Origin: Sediminitomix flava
GTDB taxonomy: Bacteria; Bacteroidota; Bacteroidia; Cytophagales; Flammeovirgaceae
Assembly: GCF_003149185.1 (NCBI RefSeq)
Contig: NZ_QGDO01000006.1
Location: 62,001-126,000 of the forward strand
DNA: 64,000 nucleotides
Direction: 5' to 3'
Positions 1 through 9,462 of this stretch are shown here, in pieces. Every line of letters starts with the position of its first letter. The stretch's first letter is position 1. The notes beneath the pieces are model-generated. The model was not told the origin of the DNA. It did no database searches and saw only the letters and a program-made list of their open reading frames with translations. Made by a program: the position numbers and the translations under genes.

Positions 1-1
1 G

Positions 2-139
2 CAACAATTGGAAAAGAGGATTCTTCAATTAGATGAACAAACAAAAGAGCGAATTCAGCGAATCTTTGATCATTTCGGACTTACAATTTATAATGCTTAT
101 TCTCCTATTTCGTCGAAAAAAAACATTAATCTTGCATAG
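2..139 (+). CDS. 3' end of an unidentified gene (partial)
   Basis: An open frame enters from the left edge and ends with TAG at 137-139, giving a 45-residue C-terminal tail. It is charged and helical-looking (LEKRILQLDEQTKERIQRIF), then has a short hydrophilic end. The tail is too short to assign to a family; it might end a helical regulator or enzyme. Codon use resembles the neighbouring genes. The reading frame is open from the first full codon, so this could be a chance open stretch, but the gap that follows has no other candidate gene. Confidence 0.5.
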   Translation, partial: QQLEKRILQLDEQTKERIQRIFDHFGLTIYNAYSPISSKKNINLA

Positions 140-576
140 TTAAGAGCAAATAATCAGCCTTTTGAAAGAAAAACAGGCGAATAAGTTTTTCGCTTGTCGA
201 ATGTCATTTTTTTTGTTGATTATTAATTAGTAAAATGCAATACCTTGTTGTATTAAACAGAAATACTTAAGGTTACGCCTCTAAAGGTAGTTATTCGTTT
301 GTCAACTATTCTGATCTATATTCAGCGATAAACTACCAATTAAAAAGGTGTGTGTACAAGAAATTCCAAGTCAGAAAAAGACAATCATTGCAAATAACTT
401 TCGAGTGTTTTTGAAGGAGTGGAATTCCTATTATTTTAGATTTAGCTTCAGCATTATAACCACTAATATTTGAAGTGAAAATCATACAATCATCTGTACC
501 AAGTAGACAGATAGATGATCTGTAAAGATGAAAATGAAATGAATTAAAAACTTAATAACCAAATTATACCTACCAC
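140..576. other. Intergenic region upstream of malQ
   Basis: About 440 bases with no credible coding frame. An imperfect hairpin (arms about 175-181 and 189-195), followed a little later by eight T residues at 207-214, may end the upstream gene. The rest is AT-rich and presumably carries the malQ promoter. TAACTTTC near 395 is one base off the Bacteroidota TAnnTTTG box, but no clear upstream element goes with it. No RNA gene is recognisable. Confidence 0.5.
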
Positions 577-3315
577 ATGAAATTACGATTTAAGGTCAAC
601 TATTATACGCAATGGGGGCAAAGGCTGTATATCGTTGGTTCTGTACCAAGTCTTGGAAAATCAGATTATACAAAAGCGATACCTATGAATTCATTCCCAA
701 ATGGAAATTGGGAGCTAGACGTTGAATTTAAGGGAAGATCGAGCAAACTCGAATACAGATATTTTGTAAAAGACGAAAATACGGGTGCGATTATAAAAGA
801 AGAGCACGGAGATGACCGTATTCTTAAAGTTGATAAGCAATTTGATCTGATCGAAATTAATGATGCTTGGCGCAGTAAAGATGTTTATACTTCATCTTCT
901 TTTACAAAAGCGGTCTTTGGAGGGAAACGTACTTCAGCAAAAGCAAAAGCGATTAAAGTATCTTCAAAGCAAAAAGAGCTCGTTCATCGTTTTGAGATAT
1001 TAGTCCCAAGAATTGGTGATAATTATGAAGTTCATATGGTTGGTAATATACCTTCTTTGGGCGAATGGGATAATTCAAAAGCTATTAAGTTAGTTGCTGA
1101 TGAAGATGGTGTGAGATGGTCTACGACTGTAAATCTTCAAGTTAGCCACGAACATGTAAGATATAAATTCTTCTTAGTAGATTCTAAAACAGGTGAAGTT
1201 GTTAATTATGAAGCTGGTGACAACAGATATTTGTACGTTACAGCGGCAGGTGATGAACATATTCTTCAAATTATCTCAGAAGGAATTTTCAGATATGATG
1301 CCAATGCATGGAAAGGTACAGGAGTAGCAGTTCCTGTATTCTCTCTGCGTACGCATGAAGGCATGGGAGTAGGAGAGTTCAACGACATTAAACTGTTGGT
1401 GGATTGGGCAAAGCGAGTAGGAATGAAGATGGTACAGATTCTTCCTGTAAATGATACAATTGCATCTCATTCTTGGATAGACTCATACCCTTATGCAGCT
1501 ATTTCAGTTTATGCACTTCATCCTATTTATATCAATCTTGAAAAAGTTGGTTCATTAAAGACGAAGAAAAAAATGGACGAACTAGAGAAGAAGCGTAGAG
1601 AACTAAACGCTCTTCCTGAGATTGACTATGAAGCGGTCTTGAATACTAAAATGACTTACTTAGAAGCTTTATGGAAAGAAAAGAAAACAGCATTCTATAA
1701 AGCCACAAAAGTTAAAGCATTTATCAAAGAGCATGAGCATTGGTTGAAACCATATGCTGCATTCTCATATTTGAGAGAAAAATTTGGTACACCAGATTTT
1801 AATACTTGGAAAGGATATCAAAAGTATTCAGCAAAGAAAATTGATGCTCTTTTCACAGATAAAGCCTCTAAAGATGCCGTACATTTCTATATTTTCTTGC
1901 AATATCACCTTCATCTACAATTGTTGGAGGCAGCTGAATATGCAAGAGAAAACCATGTGGTGTTGAAAGGTGATATTCCGATTGGTATCTACAGAAATAG
2001 TACTGATGCTTGGTTTGAGCCAGAGCTATTTAACATGGATGGACAAGCTGGTGCTCCACCAGACGACTTCGCGGTGAACGGTCAAAACTGGGGATTCCCA
2101 ACCTATAATTGGGATGAAATGAAAAAAGACGGGTATAAGTGGTGGGTAAGCCGAATGACACATCTTTCTCAGTATTTTGATGCATTCCGTATTGATCATA
2201 TTCTTGGCTTCTTCCGTATTTGGGAAATTCCATTACATTCAGTTCAAGGACTTCTTGGTCAGTTCAGTCCTGCGGTACCTCTTCATATCGATGAGTTTAG
2301 ACACAAAGGAATGTACTTTGATTATGACAGATTATGTAAACCATATATCAGAGGTCATTTCTTAGGCGATTTGTTCCATGAGTCTACAGACATGGTTCGT
2401 GAAACTTACTTTGATGAATATAAGTTTGGTGAGTTTCAGTTTAAGGAAGAATTCGATACTCAACGTAAGCTAGAGGCTCATTTTAATAAAATGAAGCCAA
2501 AGTCTGATGGAGAGAAAAAGCATAATGATTGGCTTAGAGATACACTTTATCATTTGCATAATGAGGTAATTCTTATTGAAGCCAAAGGTCACGATGATAA
2601 GCAACATTTTGTACCTAGAGTATCTTTAGATCGTACAAGGTCATTCCAAGAACTAAGTAAGAATGAGCAGAATATTATCCGTGAATTATATCTAGATTAC
2701 TTCTATCATAGACAAGAAGGACTTTGGAGAGAGCAAGCTTTAGAAAAGCTTCCTGCAATCACCAATGCTACAAACATGCTGATTTGTGGAGAAGATTTAG
2801 GTATGGTTCCAGATTGTGTACCTGGAGTAATGGATGAGTTAGACATCCTTTCTTTGGAAATTCAGCGTATGCCTAAAGATCCAAAAATTGAATTTGGACA
2901 CCCTGCCGATTATCCATATATGTCAGTAGGTAGTACTTCTACCCATGATATGGCTACTGTAAGAGGCTGGTGGGAAGAGTCAGGTGATGCAACCCAACGA
3001 TTCTACAATCAATGGATGGGACATTGGGGGGAAGCACCATTCTACTGTGAGGCTTGGGCAGCAGAAGAAATTCTGAATATGCACTTGTATTCACCAAGTA
3101 TGTGGGCTGTATTCCCAATTCAAGATATAATGGCAATTGATGCTGAGCTTCGCCGTAATGATGCAAAAGCAGAACAAATCAATGTTCCAGCAATAAAACA
3201 TCATTATTGGAGATATCGCTTCCATATGTATTTGGAAGATCTGTTGAAAGAAGATGCATTCAATAATAAGGTGGAAACATTGATCAAGAGATCAGGTAGA
3301 AATACACCATTCTAG
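577..3315 (+). CDS. malQ: 4-alpha-glucanotransferase (amylomaltase) with two N-terminal CBM20 domains
   Basis: Cytoplasmic GH77 enzyme that transfers glucan segments between maltodextrins. Residues about 1-105 and 135-245 are two CBM20-type starch-binding domains (each with a G-x-x-P-SLG-W/Y pattern), and the rest is the GH77 barrel. The predicted nucleophile is D540 (FDAFRIDHILG), the acid/base E739 (ICGEDLG) and the third acid D791 (STSTHD). The roughly 200 residues between D540 and E739, against about 50 in E. coli MalQ, are the insertion typical of plant DPE2 and Bacteroidota homologues, which act on maltose and heteroglycan. At 912 residues it is full length for that subgroup. It stands alone, with a terminator just downstream. 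Family assignment is firm; substrate preference is inferred from architecture. Confidence 0.95.
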   Translation: MKLRFKVNYYTQWGQRLYIVGSVPSLGKSDYTKAIPMNSFPNGNWELDVEFKGRSSKLEYRYFVKDENTGAIIKEEHGDDRILKVDKQFDLIEINDAWRSKDVYTSSSFTKAVFGGKRTSAKAKAIKVSSKQKELVHRFEILVPRIGDNYEVHMVGNIPSLGEWDNSKAIKLVADEDGVRWSTTVNLQVSHEHVRYKFFLVDSKTGEVVNYEAGDNRYLYVTAAGDEHILQIISEGIFRYDANAWKGTGVAVPVFSLRTHEGMGVGEFNDIKLLVDWAKRVGMKMVQILPVNDTIASHSWIDSYPYAAISVYALHPIYINLEKVGSLKTKKKMDELEKKRRELNALPEIDYEAVLNTKMTYLEALWKEKKTAFYKATKVKAFIKEHEHWLKPYAAFSYLREKFGTPDFNTWKGYQKYSAKKIDALFTDKASKDAVHFYIFLQYHLHLQLLEAAEYARENHVVLKGDIPIGIYRNSTDAWFEPELFNMDGQAGAPPDDFAVNGQNWGFPTYNWDEMKKDGYKWWVSRMTHLSQYFDAFRIDHILGFFRIWEIPLHSVQGLLGQFSPAVPLHIDEFRHKGMYFDYDRLCKPYIRGHFLGDLFHESTDMVRETYFDEYKFGEFQFKEEFDTQRKLEAHFNKMKPKSDGEKKHNDWLRDTLYHLHNEVILIEAKGHDDKQHFVPRVSLDRTRSFQELSKNEQNIIRELYLDYFYHRQEGLWREQALEKLPAITNATNMLICGEDLGMVPDCVPGVMDELDILSLEIQRMPKDPKIEFGHPADYPYMSVGSTSTHDMATVRGWWEESGDATQRFYNQWMGHWGEAPFYCEAWAAEEILNMHLYSPSMWAVFPIQDIMAIDAELRRNDAKAEQINVPAIKHHYWRYRFHMYLEDLLKEDAFNNKVETLIKRSGRNTPF

Positions 3316-3345
3316 AAAAATTGATATTTTCAAATTGAGATATAT

Positions 3346-3376
3346 AGCTCCTGTCTTTTGGCAGGGGCTTTTTTTA
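3346..3376 (+). terminator. Rho-independent terminator of malQ
   Basis: Hairpin GCTCCTG / CAGGGGC with a TCTTTTG-type loop, followed by a run of T residues, 30 bases after the malQ stop. Confidence 0.85.
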
Positions 3377-3380
3377 TGAT

Positions 3381-3414
3381 AAAAAAAAAGGGAGGTGAAC
3401 CAAAGTTTACCTCC
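3381..3414 (-). terminator. Minus-strand hairpin terminator without an obvious gene
   Basis: Arms GGAGGTGAAC (3391-3400) and GTTTACCTCC (3405-3414) pair almost perfectly around a 4-base loop, preceded on the plus strand by nine A residues. Read on the minus strand this is a strong hairpin followed by poly-T. No minus-strand gene is recognisable to its right before the AraC gene, so either it backs up the malQ terminator or it ends an unrecognised antisense or small RNA. Confidence 0.6.
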
Positions 3415-3612
3415 ACAGTTTCTATCCCCTTTAAATAATTCACATGTAGTCAAAAAAGAACTAAAAAAGTTATGTATACATAGTCTTACTCCTCAAAAAT
3501 TTAAAATGATTTCATTTGAAAAAGTCATCCGTACTAGACGGTGGAAAAAAGTAATGAACCACTTTTTCACCTTAATCTTAACATGATAAAGCACAAGTTT
3601 CCCCCATTTGTG

Positions 3613-3864
3613 ACTTTACCGTATTCTTAAAAAAATTAAACTTTAAAAAATTAGGTTAATCAGAAAAAATCTAAAGTTTTATTCAAAAACAAACGTGAAG
3701 TCTATAACTAAAAAATGGAACTATGATAGACTTGTTATACGTTGTTGACTAATGATAACATTACAAAAGTAGAGAAATCAGTAGCTTGAGGATTGCAAAA
3801 AAAACGATAATAGTTGCAAAAAAACATTAAACTAGTTAACGCGACTACAATGTTACGGTAAAGT
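3613..3864. repeat. Distant 11-bp inverted repeat flanking the AraC upstream region
   Basis: ACTTTACCGTA at 3613-3623 and its exact reverse complement at 3854-3864, ten bases before the ATG of the AraC gene. The 241-base centre-to-centre distance would suit DNA looping by a dimeric regulator; function is inferred. Confidence 0.5.
3793..3825 (+). promoter_or_regulatory. Tandem TTGCAAAAAAA sites, candidate AraC-family operators
   Basis: TTGCAAAAAAAAC at 3793-3805 and TTGCAAAAAAAC at 3814-3825 are direct repeats with a 21-base period, two helical turns, which is the geometry AraC-family proteins commonly bind. They lie about 50-80 bases before the start of the AraC gene, so autoregulation is plausible. 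Confidence 0.45.
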
Positions 3865-3873
3865 TAAAAATCG

Positions 3874-4857
3874 ATGGATCAACTAGTTAAGTTTACCTTA
3901 GGAAGAGGCGATATGAGCCACGTATTGTCAGAAATAAGTCAAACCTATCCAGGAAGCAGTTGGGATGGGCAAGTTTTTACGGTAGATACGCCCAATACAA
4001 GTGTAAAAATCACTAATCTAGATAACCTTCCTGGGGTGAATATGAGTATCAACGAAGTATGGTTTGATTACGATGTATTATTCCAAGAAGAAGCCCAAGA
4101 AGAAACAAGTATTCTTATCCGATTTGTACATGATTCTGTTCTTTTCCATCAAGGAACAGGAAACGGAGCTGTAGGGGAAAATCAACTTAACAGTGCCGCA
4201 ATGTATAATACTTTAAGAGCCCATCAAGTTTTTATACCAAGACACCGTAACATCCGATGGCTTACTTTTAGAGTAAGCATTGAAACTTGGAAAAAAGTTA
4301 CTTATGGTTTATTGCCAAGTATAGATCAATTGCTTCAAAGAAAAGAAGAGTGGATCATCTTTGAAACAATCGATTACAATATGGAGAAGTGCATTCGCCG
4401 TATTTTTGAGGTGCAAAGTAAAAACAGAGCTGAGAGACTAGGTTTTAGTTTAGCTAAAGGTATGGAGCTGCTAACTTATTTCTTCAGACAACTTTCCAAA
4501 CGACTAGAAAATGATCATAGTGTAGGATTAGTCACAATGGATGTGGATACCATCTTTCTTATAAAAAATGATCTCATCAAGAATATTCAAAGTCCACCGA
4601 GTATTGAAGACCTTTGTAGGAAATATGGAATGAGTGCAGATCGTCTCCGTAATAACTTTAAGAAAGTATTCGGATTACCTCCGCGTCAGTATGTGCTCAA
4701 AAAGCGTTATCAAGAGGCTTATCAACAAGTAAAGCAAACCAACGAATCCCTTAGCTCTATTGCACATTCTTTAGGCTTTTCTCATTCGAGTCATTTTGCC
4801 AATGGTTTCAAAAAACACTTTGGCGTAAGCCCATCTGCTTTAAGAGAAAATAAATAA
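3874..4857 (+). CDS. AraC family transcriptional regulator
   Basis: A 327-residue protein whose C-terminal ~95 residues form an AraC-type double helix-turn-helix (SIEDLCRKYGMSADRLRNNF, then SLSSIAHSLGFSHSSHFANG and FKKHFGVSPSALR). The N-terminal ~220 residues resemble the sensor part of PchR-like Bacteroidota regulators, without a clear cupin signature. It lies 255 bases upstream of and co-oriented with the RND efflux operon, so it probably regulates that pump and perhaps itself, as suggested by the repeats in its upstream region. The inducer is unknown. Domain call is firm; target genes are inferred. Confidence 0.9.
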   Translation: MDQLVKFTLGRGDMSHVLSEISQTYPGSSWDGQVFTVDTPNTSVKITNLDNLPGVNMSINEVWFDYDVLFQEEAQEETSILIRFVHDSVLFHQGTGNGAVGENQLNSAAMYNTLRAHQVFIPRHRNIRWLTFRVSIETWKKVTYGLLPSIDQLLQRKEEWIIFETIDYNMEKCIRRIFEVQSKNRAERLGFSLAKGMELLTYFFRQLSKRLENDHSVGLVTMDVDTIFLIKNDLIKNIQSPPSIEDLCRKYGMSADRLRNNFKKVFGLPPRQYVLKKRYQEAYQQVKQTNESLSSIAHSLGFSHSSHFANGFKKHFGVSPSALRENK

Positions 4858-5016
4858 AGCATACGTTCTGCATAGAATAGAACAACAAAGACACTCTATT
4901 TTTTAATTCATGCTTTTTTATCTGAATTACTTCGAAAAATACTCCAATCACTTTCCTTAGGCGATATATAACATTCATAATATTTCGATTTATAGTCGGA
5001 ATTTATTTGAAAAAGT

Positions 5017-5033
5017 CACTGTTGCAATCAGTG
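5017..5033. promoter_or_regulatory. Palindrome upstream of the RND operon
   Basis: CACTG-TTGCAAT-CAGTG, a 5-bp inverted repeat around TTGCAA, 80 bases before the adaptor start. It shares TTGCAA with the direct repeats upstream of the AraC gene, so it may be a site for that regulator. Confidence 0.35.
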
Positions 5034-5112
5034 TGAAGTTGGTATGTGTAAAGACTGAAACCGAAAACTAAAAACAAACATCCTAACTAAATAGGAGGAT
5101 AAACCAACATTC

Positions 5113-6333
5113 ATGAGAAGACAACATAGGCTAGAAACGACTTTTCTCGTATTAGTCATCCTACTTTTTTCTGCCTGTAAAGAGGTCAAGCAAAAGCCTC
5201 CTGCTCCTGTAGTCTCCATTACCAAATCGCATCAACGCGATGTCGAAATTTTTGGTGAATATGTAGGGCGAACAAGAGCATTCCAACAGGTTGAAATAAG
5301 AGCAAGGGTGAGTGGCTTTCTTCAGAAAGTAGCTTTCAAACAAGGAAGTAAAGTCAAGAAAGATGATCTTCTTTATATCATTGATCCCCGACAATACAAT
5401 GCTGATTATAACCGAGCACAAGCCCAACTTGAGCTTGAGAAAGCGGGTGCTCTAAAAGCACAAAGAGATTTGGAGCGTTTAAAACCGCTTTACAAAGAAA
5501 ATGCAGTCAGTCAGCAAGATTATGATAATGCGATTGCAGCAAAAGCCTATGCAGATGCTTCGGTAAATAGGAGTAAGGCAGAGCTCAATCGGATGGCACT
5601 TCAACTAAGTTTTACAAAAATAAAAGCACCAACCGATGGTTTTATCACAGAATCATTAGTGGATTTGGGTACACTTGTAGGTGGCGGAAGTGGAGAAACA
5701 TCTCTGTTGGCAACTATTGTAAAGACTGATCCAATCTATGTAAACTTCAGTATGACGGCCTTGGATTATTTAGCTTCTCAACGAAGAAATGTAGGAGGTG
5801 GAGATAGTACTAATCTTACAAAGAATGTAGTGACAATCACACTACCAGATGATACAGAATACAAGCAGAAAGGTAGTCTTAACTTCACAGAGCATAAACT
5901 GAATCCTGAAACAGGTACATACTCTGTACAAGCTGTATTCCCGAACCAAAGAGGAGTTTTACTTCCAGGACAGCCAACAAGAGTGAAACTGTTACTAGAT
6001 ATTGTAAAAGATGCAGTAGTAGTACCGCGTAAATCAGTTCAGATTGAAGATGGTGGTGCTTATCTGTTCTTAGTTAGAAAAGATACAACGGTAGAAAGAC
6101 GCTTTGTAGAGTTAGGTCCTGAAATTGACAATGAAATTATCATTGAAAGAGGACTGAATCCGCAAGAAACGGTTATTTCTGAAGGAATGCATAAAATTAA
6201 AGCAGGGCAAAAAGTAAAAATAGCAGAGCCAGAAGCAGAAGAACCAGAGGAAAACCAAAAAGAAACTTCCAAAGAAAAATCAACAGAAGCAGTTTCTGAA
6301 AATAAAGCTGAGAAGGAGGCAGCCAAGTCATGA
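5113..6333 (+). CDS. RND efflux periplasmic adaptor subunit (AcrA/MexE-like lipoprotein)
   Basis: Membrane-fusion protein that links the inner-membrane RND pump to the outer-membrane channel. The N-terminus has a lipoprotein signal with lipobox LFSAC (acylated Cys about residue 22). Then come the barrel-sandwich hybrid/lipoyl halves (VEIRARVSGFL, KAPTDGFI), an alpha-helical hairpin in between, and beta-barrel and membrane-proximal domains. The C-terminal ~35 residues are a low-complexity Glu/Lys tail not needed by the family. An AGGAGG lies 14 bases before the ATG. The stop overlaps the pump start by 4 bases (ATGA), indicating translational coupling. Drug or metabolite specificity cannot be read from sequence. 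Confidence 0.94.
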   Translation: MRRQHRLETTFLVLVILLFSACKEVKQKPPAPVVSITKSHQRDVEIFGEYVGRTRAFQQVEIRARVSGFLQKVAFKQGSKVKKDDLLYIIDPRQYNADYNRAQAQLELEKAGALKAQRDLERLKPLYKENAVSQQDYDNAIAAKAYADASVNRSKAELNRMALQLSFTKIKAPTDGFITESLVDLGTLVGGGSGETSLLATIVKTDPIYVNFSMTALDYLASQRRNVGGGDSTNLTKNVVTITLPDDTEYKQKGSLNFTEHKLNPETGTYSVQAVFPNQRGVLLPGQPTRVKLLLDIVKDAVVVPRKSVQIEDGGAYLFLVRKDTTVERRFVELGPEIDNEIIIERGLNPQETVISEGMHKIKAGQKVKIAEPEAEEPEENQKETSKEKSTEAVSENKAEKEAAKS

Positions 6334-9300
6334 ATGTATCAAAGTTTATTGATAGACCAGTACTTTCAATGGTAATCTCGGTATTGATTGTGCTTGTAGG
6401 TGTGATCTCTCTTTTCCTTTTACCTATTGAACAATATCCAGATGTAACACCACCAGCGGTTCGTATTAGGGCAGTCTATCCGGGTGCGAATGCGAAAACG
6501 GTAACAGAAGCGGTTGCGACACCAATCGAGCAAGAATTGAATGGTGCTCCAAATATGATTTACATGGAGTCTAAAAATACCAACAATGGTGGTATGACCA
6601 TTATGGCTACGTTTGCTGTAGGTTCCGACCCCGATCTTGCTGCTGTAGAAATCCAAAACCGTATCAAATTGGCAGAGGCTCGACTACCTATTGATGTAGT
6701 TCAGAATGGTATCGAGATTGAAAAAGTCTCTCCGAATCAGTTGATGACGGTATCCCTCATTTCAGATGATCCAAGATATGATGAAGTCTACTTGAGTAAC
6801 TTCACGAGTATCAATGTACTTGATGTATTGCGTCGAACACCAGGTGTAGGTAGGGTAGTGAACGTGGGTAAGCGTAACTATGCCATGCGTATTTGGGTGA
6901 ACCCTCACCTTATTGCCTCATACGGACTTACAATTAAGAATATTACGGATGCTATTAAAGATCAGAACCGTGAATCTGCGGTTGGTGCTTTAGGTATTCT
7001 TCCCAACAAAGGAAATATAGATATAACCCTGCCAATTACCAGTCAAGGACGTCTTTCCACGACAGAACAATTTGGAAATATAATTATCAGAACTGCAGAT
7101 GATGGTTCGGTTATTCGGATTAGAGATGTAGCAAGAGTCGAACTTGGAGCATCGGCTTATCGAGATGCTTCCAGTTTGAACAATGGTAATGCTGCTATGA
7201 TGGATGTATTTCTTCTTCCAGGAGCAAATGCCATGGAAGTTTCAAAATATATCAAAGAAAAAATGAAAGAGTTGTCCAAATCCTTTCCCGATGGTTTGGA
7301 TTATGTGTATTCCTACGATGCAACTCAGTTCATTGAAGCTTCTATTAATGAGGTATATCAAACGCTTTTTGAAGCGATCTTTTTGGTAATCCTAGTAGTT
7401 TATCTTTCCCTTCAAAGTTGGAGGGCTGCACTTGTTCCAACTATTGCGGTACCCATCTCTTTGGTCGGAACATTTGCCGTCATGCTCGCTTTCGGATTCT
7501 CCTTGAATACACTTACCCTTCTAGGGCTTATTCTTGCCATCGGTATTGTAGTAGATGATGCCATTGTGGTGGTAGAAAGTGTAGAGCAGATTATGGAGGA
7601 ACAAAAAATTGGAGCAAGAGAAGCTACACACATTGCGATGAAAGGACTTTCGGGAGCTTTGATAGCAACCTCTATGGTATTGGCCGCAGTATTTATTCCT
7701 GTAAGTTTCTTAGCTGGTATTACTGGAGAGTTATTCCGACAATTCTCCGTTACGATTGCTGTATCTGTACTGATTTCTACGATTGTAGCACTTACGCTCA
7801 GTCCTGCCTTGTGTGCAATTATAATGAAACCGAGAACAGGGAAAAAAAATTGGTTATTCCGAGCAATTGATCAAGGACTAGAATATGGAAATTCAAAATA
7901 CACAGGCTTAGTAAAAGCTACGATCAATAACCATCGAAGAACATTAGCTTGCTTTGGTGTATTGATTGTCTTGACGGCATTTATCATCAAAATAGTGCCT
8001 TCAAGTTTCTTACCTGAAGAAGACCAAGGGTGGTTTACAGTAGAGATGGAACTTCAAGAAGGAACTGCTTTTCCTAGGATGAGTAAGGTGATGGATAAGG
8101 CCAATGATTTCTTACTTACACTCCCAGAGATTGAATATGTCCAATCTTTAAAAGGACGAAGTAATCGAATTGGAGGTAGTGAAGCAAGAGGTGTTTTGAC
8201 GGTAGTTTTAAAGCAATGGGAGGAACGTTCAGAGTTACGTTCATTAAACGAAATAATTGATGTAGTAAGAGCTGAATTCCAAAAATATCCCGAAGCAATA
8301 GCCAATATTTCGAAGCCTCCAGTAATTCCAGGATTGGGTACAGGTGGTGGTTTTGAGTTTCAGTTACAAGACCGTTCGGGAGGGAACTTTCAAAATTTGA
8401 TGGCAGCCTCTGATACGATGATGTATTATGTCAGACAAAGTCCGATGCTGCAAGACGTGAGTACGAACCTACTACCAGAAATCCCAATGCTTTATTTTGA
8501 CCTTGATCGTGATAGGGCAAGATTCTTAGGTATTCCTTTAGGTGAAATATTTACAACGATGAAAGCCTTACTCGGTTCGGTTTACATCAATGACTTCAAC
8601 CTTTTCAATCGTATTTATCGGGTGTTCCTTCAAGCGGATGAAAATTACCGTTTACGTCCGAGTGATCTGAACAACTTTTATGTGAAAGCGGATAATGGAA
8701 CGATGGTTCCACTTTCTGCACTCGGTAAAGCTGAATTGAGTACAGGACCTGGTACAATCACAAGATTCAACCTTTTCAACACATCCACTTTTGTAGGAGT
8801 CCCTGCAGCAGGTTACAGTTCGGGGCAAGCCATGGATGAGTTGGAAGATATTGCTGATAAGCATTTACCCGAAGGAATCGGTTATGAGTGGAGTGGGGTT
8901 TCGTATCAAGAAAAGCAGTCGGCAGGGCAAACAGGGCCAATTATGTTGGTGGTACTCTTATTCGTCTTCCTTTTCTTGGCAGCACAATATGAAAGTTGGA
9001 TCATCCCGATAGCCGTTCTTCTCTCTATGCCTGTTGCTGTATTTGGAGCATTTCTAGGCGTATGGATGAGAGGTTTGGAAAATGATGTTTATTTCCAGAT
9101 TGGTTTGGTTGCACTGATTGGTCTAGCAGCAAAAAATGCCATTCTGATTGTAGAGTTTGCCAAAGAAAAATATGAGTCGGGAAGTACACTGACCGAAGCA
9201 GCGTTAAGTGCTGCAAGTCTCCGATTCAGACCTATTGTGATGACATCCCTAGCCTTTATTTTGGGTATGATTCCATTGGTGACAGCCACAGGTGCGGGGT

Positions 9301-9455
9301 CTGCAAGTAGACATTCGATCGGTACTGGAGTATTTGCGGGAATGCTTGTCGCAACTTCTCTAGGAATTGTATTTGTTCCGTTATTCTATGTTGTCATTGG
9401 TAAAATGAAAGAAAAATGGAATAAGAAATTGGGAAAAGAGAACACCACTAAATAG
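6330..9455 (+). CDS. RND efflux transporter permease (HAE1 family, AcrB/MexF-like)
   Basis: Inner-membrane proton-driven trimeric pump of 1041 residues, the normal length for the hydrophobe/amphiphile efflux-1 family. It starts MNVSKFIDRPVLS and has twelve predicted membrane segments and two large periplasmic loops. The proton-relay pair D409-D410 is present in segment 4 (GIVVDDAIVVVE), and GLAAKNAILIVEFAKE marks segment 10. It overlaps the adaptor by 4 bases and is followed 7 bases later by the outer-membrane component, a complete adaptor-pump-channel operon. Substrates are unknown; such pumps in Bacteroidota export antibiotics, bile acids or dyes. Confidence 0.96.
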   Translation: MNVSKFIDRPVLSMVISVLIVLVGVISLFLLPIEQYPDVTPPAVRIRAVYPGANAKTVTEAVATPIEQELNGAPNMIYMESKNTNNGGMTIMATFAVGSDPDLAAVEIQNRIKLAEARLPIDVVQNGIEIEKVSPNQLMTVSLISDDPRYDEVYLSNFTSINVLDVLRRTPGVGRVVNVGKRNYAMRIWVNPHLIASYGLTIKNITDAIKDQNRESAVGALGILPNKGNIDITLPITSQGRLSTTEQFGNIIIRTADDGSVIRIRDVARVELGASAYRDASSLNNGNAAMMDVFLLPGANAMEVSKYIKEKMKELSKSFPDGLDYVYSYDATQFIEASINEVYQTLFEAIFLVILVVYLSLQSWRAALVPTIAVPISLVGTFAVMLAFGFSLNTLTLLGLILAIGIVVDDAIVVVESVEQIMEEQKIGAREATHIAMKGLSGALIATSMVLAAVFIPVSFLAGITGELFRQFSVTIAVSVLISTIVALTLSPALCAIIMKPRTGKKNWLFRAIDQGLEYGNSKYTGLVKATINNHRRTLACFGVLIVLTAFIIKIVPSSFLPEEDQGWFTVEMELQEGTAFPRMSKVMDKANDFLLTLPEIEYVQSLKGRSNRIGGSEARGVLTVVLKQWEERSELRSLNEIIDVVRAEFQKYPEAIANISKPPVIPGLGTGGGFEFQLQDRSGGNFQNLMAASDTMMYYVRQSPMLQDVSTNLLPEIPMLYFDLDRDRARFLGIPLGEIFTTMKALLGSVYINDFNLFNRIYRVFLQADENYRLRPSDLNNFYVKADNGTMVPLSALGKAELSTGPGTITRFNLFNTSTFVGVPAAGYSSGQAMDELEDIADKHLPEGIGYEWSGVSYQEKQSAGQTGPIMLVVLLFVFLFLAAQYESWIIPIAVLLSMPVAVFGAFLGVWMRGLENDVYFQIGLVALIGLAAKNAILIVEFAKEKYESGSTLTEAALSAASLRFRPIVMTSLAFILGMIPLVTATGAGSASRHSIGTGVFAGMLVATSLGIVFVPLFYVVIGKMKEKWNKKLGKENTTK

Positions 9456-9462
9456 GTCTTTT

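Larger units (their letters stand above)
3415..3873. other. Regulatory gap upstream of the AraC gene
   Basis: About 460 AT-rich bases. The frame at 3395-3586 looks non-coding. What can be supported is an 11-base inverted repeat, ACTTTACCGTA (3613-3623) and TACGGTAAAGT (3854-3864), and two direct copies of TTGCAAAAAAA(A)C spaced 21 bases apart (3793 and 3814). Both are listed separately as candidate regulator sites. Confidence 0.55.

Noticed and set aside
140-576. Search for tRNA or other RNA genes here and in other gaps
   Set aside because: No TTCGA-type T-loop with cloverleaf arms was found in any gap by eye; a tRNA scan would be needed to exclude short or odd ones.
3395-3586. 63-residue plus-strand frame after malQ
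   Set aside because: It overlaps the minus-strand hairpin and a low-complexity AT-rich region, has no ribosome-binding site and no family-like motif.
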